In this document: positions 62,010 through 64,000 of the stretch, piece after piece
How positions within the stretch are numbered: position 1 is the first letter of the stretch
Layout: each line of letters begins with the position of its first letter
Origin: Asparagopsis taxiformis
Lineage: Eukaryota; Rhodophyta; Florideophyceae; Bonnemaisoniales; Bonnemaisoniaceae
NCBI GenBank assembly: GCA_030407315.1
Contig: JALQPE010000025.1
Span: 61,817 to 125,816, forward strand
Length of the DNA stretch: 64,000 nucleotides
Direction of reading: 5' to 3'
Program-made: the position numbers and the translations under genes
Notes under the pieces: model-generated
What the model was told of the DNA's origin: nothing
Seen by the model: only the letters and a program-made list of their open reading frames with translations
Databases searched by the model: none

Positions 62010-64000
62010 TGGCTAAGTGTTTTGAACGAGAATTGGACTGGGCAATCTTGGGCTGTGCCGCCTCTGATGTTGTCTGCGTCCTGTAAGGCTAATAGGACCA
62101 GGGCGATGTTCTTTTTTGGAAGACTCATCCTCATGGACTGGCTCCTCGTGGGCAGACGGGGAGTCTTCGGACGAGCTAACAGTTCCAGCCATAATCGGCT
62201 GCGTCATTCCTGGTAAGTAAGCCTTGACTTAGGCTGAGGCAACAGGTCTGGGTAGTAGAGGTCTGTGAGGGAACTCCGGACTGATGACACTGTGTGCAGC
62301 AAGGGTCGACTACTCTCGTAGAAGGTTTTCCCGCAAGGGGGGAGTGGAAGCGAAGTACGATTACAGGCTGCTGTCGGGGTGCCGGCAGTAGTGACGGGCT
62401 GGCCTATTTAGGCAGTGCACGGCCCGGGGGCGGCCCCCCCACCAACGCACGGACGATCGAGGCAAATCTTTAAACAGCCGAGCGGGGGCCGGATTGAGCA
62501 TGCCGGTCCGGGGACAAATTATGCTTCGAAAATATCAAACACTGAAAGCCCTGGTGGAGGCTCGAAAAACACTAAACCTTGAGGAAATTTTGTGGGTTCT
62601 TGCTCCAGGTTTTTGTCCGAGATGAGGAATTCGTGAGGAGCGCATCTGCGAACCACAAGAAAACCTTAGCCAAAACCTTGAGAGAGAGATTAAAAGAAAA
62701 AGGGTTACCCGACGAGTCGGTTTTGAACCCAGAAGAATTATTCATTAAGCTGGCGACAGCTTATCCAAGGTGCTACCCCTCAGCGATGGGGGGCAAGTGC
62801 GGGAAATGAGGGTGTGCCTGGAGACCCAGTGAGTAGCGAACAAGGGGAGTAAGGCGGGTGAGTCCGCCATGAACGAACAAGTAAGTGGAATACCAAGAAC
62901 TAGAGGTACTGAGATCCCTGAAGAGAGCGAAAGCGGGAGTGGTTCGGATTCTGAATCGGATTCCGAGGAGGGTGCCGAACCAAAAGAAGCGGTGAAGCTT
63001 TCCTGGTAAGTCGTCAGAAGGTATCAAGGGTAAACTGGACAGACCTGGTATCCCGGAACGAGTGAAAAGCACAGTGCGCAGCCAAGGAAATCAGGGAAGA
63101 AAGGAAAGCTCCGGAGCTTCAGGAAACTGGAGTTTCAGGTATACTGGGGGCGCTCGGCAACATACAACGGACTCGAGGTGACTCGGGCGAACCATCTGAA
63201 AATTGGGGCCCGGTTAGCGAACCTGGAGCAAGCGGGGACAGCCGGAAGTCATGAACCTGGGCGATCTAATCGAACAGAGGACTGATGGGAGGGTGAACGA
63301 AGGCGAAAGGAGAGGGAACCGGTAGTTGCGCCAGCTGTCCGAAAGGCAGAGGGTGCGCCCAGAACCCAGAACGAAAAGTGAGTTCGTCTCCCTGAGTGAA
63401 CTAGTGAGGAGGAGGAAATCGAGCCTCGTGGCCGCCCGAACTCGACGGAACCGCCAAGCCGTCGGGAGAGGTCATCGGGGGGAGACGGAATCTGATTCTG
63501 GGAAGGTTTTCCGACATCGGAGAGCACCCCGCTCCCCATTTAGATGGTGCGGAGCGGATGGCGCCCCGAAATGTTGAGGAAGGGCCTTTCTAATACTAGT
63601 CGTACGATGAGGGAACACGCCCAGCGGATAGTTGAAAACTGGCCGAAACCGGGCTCGCGCACACGAACGGAGTCGTCTAAGGAGGTGGAGTTCCTCGCGG
63701 ACTTGATCGACTTGGACATTCGGGAGTTGGGGATTGACTCGGTCTTGCAAAAGACTAGCAGACGGAGCTTGCTCTGCGGCGAATGGAGGCGATTCACATG
63801 CGCGAGAGCGGTTCGGACCACGACGTTGCTGTAACCCTGGAGCGTTCTGTGCTGTCCTCTACTGGACGAGAATCGGCGAGCTGATTGGTCAGGCGAGCAC
63901 GCAATGGTCGAAGTGGCCGGCGCGAAGGAACCGATGACTCTGGAGATGACCATTCGCCGGTGTGTGGGACTCGTCCCGTATTGCGCTGCGAGCGGTCGCG
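62010..64000 (+). mobile_element. Degenerate retroelement-like or broken gene sequence, runs off the window
   Basis: Starts at the outer edge of the right arm. The first ~560 bp are non-coding and G-rich, with a GC block at 62420-62455. A chain of protein-like segments in changing plus-strand frames follows. These are RDEEFVRSASANHKKTLAKT and LRERLKEKGLPDES (62579-62809); an acidic MNEQVSGIPRTRGTEIPEES start (62870); TMREHAQRIVENWPKPGSR and KEVEFLADLIDLDIRELGID (63544 on); ELALRRMEAIHMRESGSDHD; and finally ADWSGEHAMVEVAGAKEPMT, to the window end. At least five frame changes occur. Gag-like polar, charged composition suggests a decayed retrotransposon, but no reverse transcriptase is in view. 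A gene with many unmodelled introns is an alternative. Confidence 0.35.

Noticed and set aside
62220..62460. RNase P or group I intron RNA in the G-rich leader after the right arm
   Set aside because: A GAGGGAACTCCGGAC stretch recalls RNase P CR-I, but the other conserved regions could not be found; kept only as part of the element.

Overview
The window is nuclear DNA from a photosynthetic eukaryote, most likely a red alga and probably a compact-genome unicell of the Cyanidiophyceae type. The evidence is a nuclear plastid sigma factor, a plastid sedoheptulose-1,7-bisphosphatase, an organellar RF1 and an organellar uS15. Genes are mostly intronless and closely packed, and the few introns are short (63-118 nt) GT-AG introns. 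One tRNA-Ala carries an insertion in its D-loop, an arrangement known from Cyanidioschyzon merolae. The species is inferred, not proven.

Region 1 (1-32.7 kb) is ordinary housekeeping sequence. In order: the C-terminus of midasin, an unknown coiled-coil protein, UFC1 (a three-exon gene), a PI4K-beta type lipid kinase, organellar uS15, a 2064-aa GRAB-domain golgin with tryptophan-acidic repeats, an AP endonuclease, a Josephin deubiquitinase, a CPA1 Na+/H+ antiporter, a small plastid-type protein, a plastid sigma factor, an OB-fold/zinc-ribbon protein, SBPase (two exons), a gamma-glutamylcyclotransferase-like protein (two exons), RIO2 kinase and organellar RF1.

Region 2 (31.3-39.2 kb) holds three paralogs of an unrecognised membrane-protein family. 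One is intact with three hydrophobic segments; two are divergent, and one of these looks frameshifted at its 3' end. Between and after them lie a candidate small spliced gene and several coding-like ORFs that lack a start codon.

Region 3 (about 41-62 kb) is the striking part. It is a compound palindrome made of (a) an inverted repeat with ~6 kb arms (47378-53362 and 56025-62009) around a 2.66-kb spacer; (b) a second inverted repeat (41210-42861 and 54318-55970) whose right copy fills much of that spacer; and (c) a smaller inverted repeat inside each large arm. The repeats carry two small gene families. The first encodes short, very basic proteins with an N-terminal motif resembling the UAP56-binding motif of mRNA export adaptors (six full copies and one tail relic). 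The second encodes secreted, cationic, cysteine-rich proteins (two intact copies and three frameshifted ones). A tRNA-Ala(UGC) lies between the copies.

Region 4 (62.0-64.0 kb) follows the right arm directly. It is G-rich and contains a chain of coding-like ORF pieces in changing frames, which suggests a degenerate retroelement or a broken subtelomeric gene. The duplicated, decaying character of 41-64 kb would suit a subtelomere, but no telomere repeat is visible.
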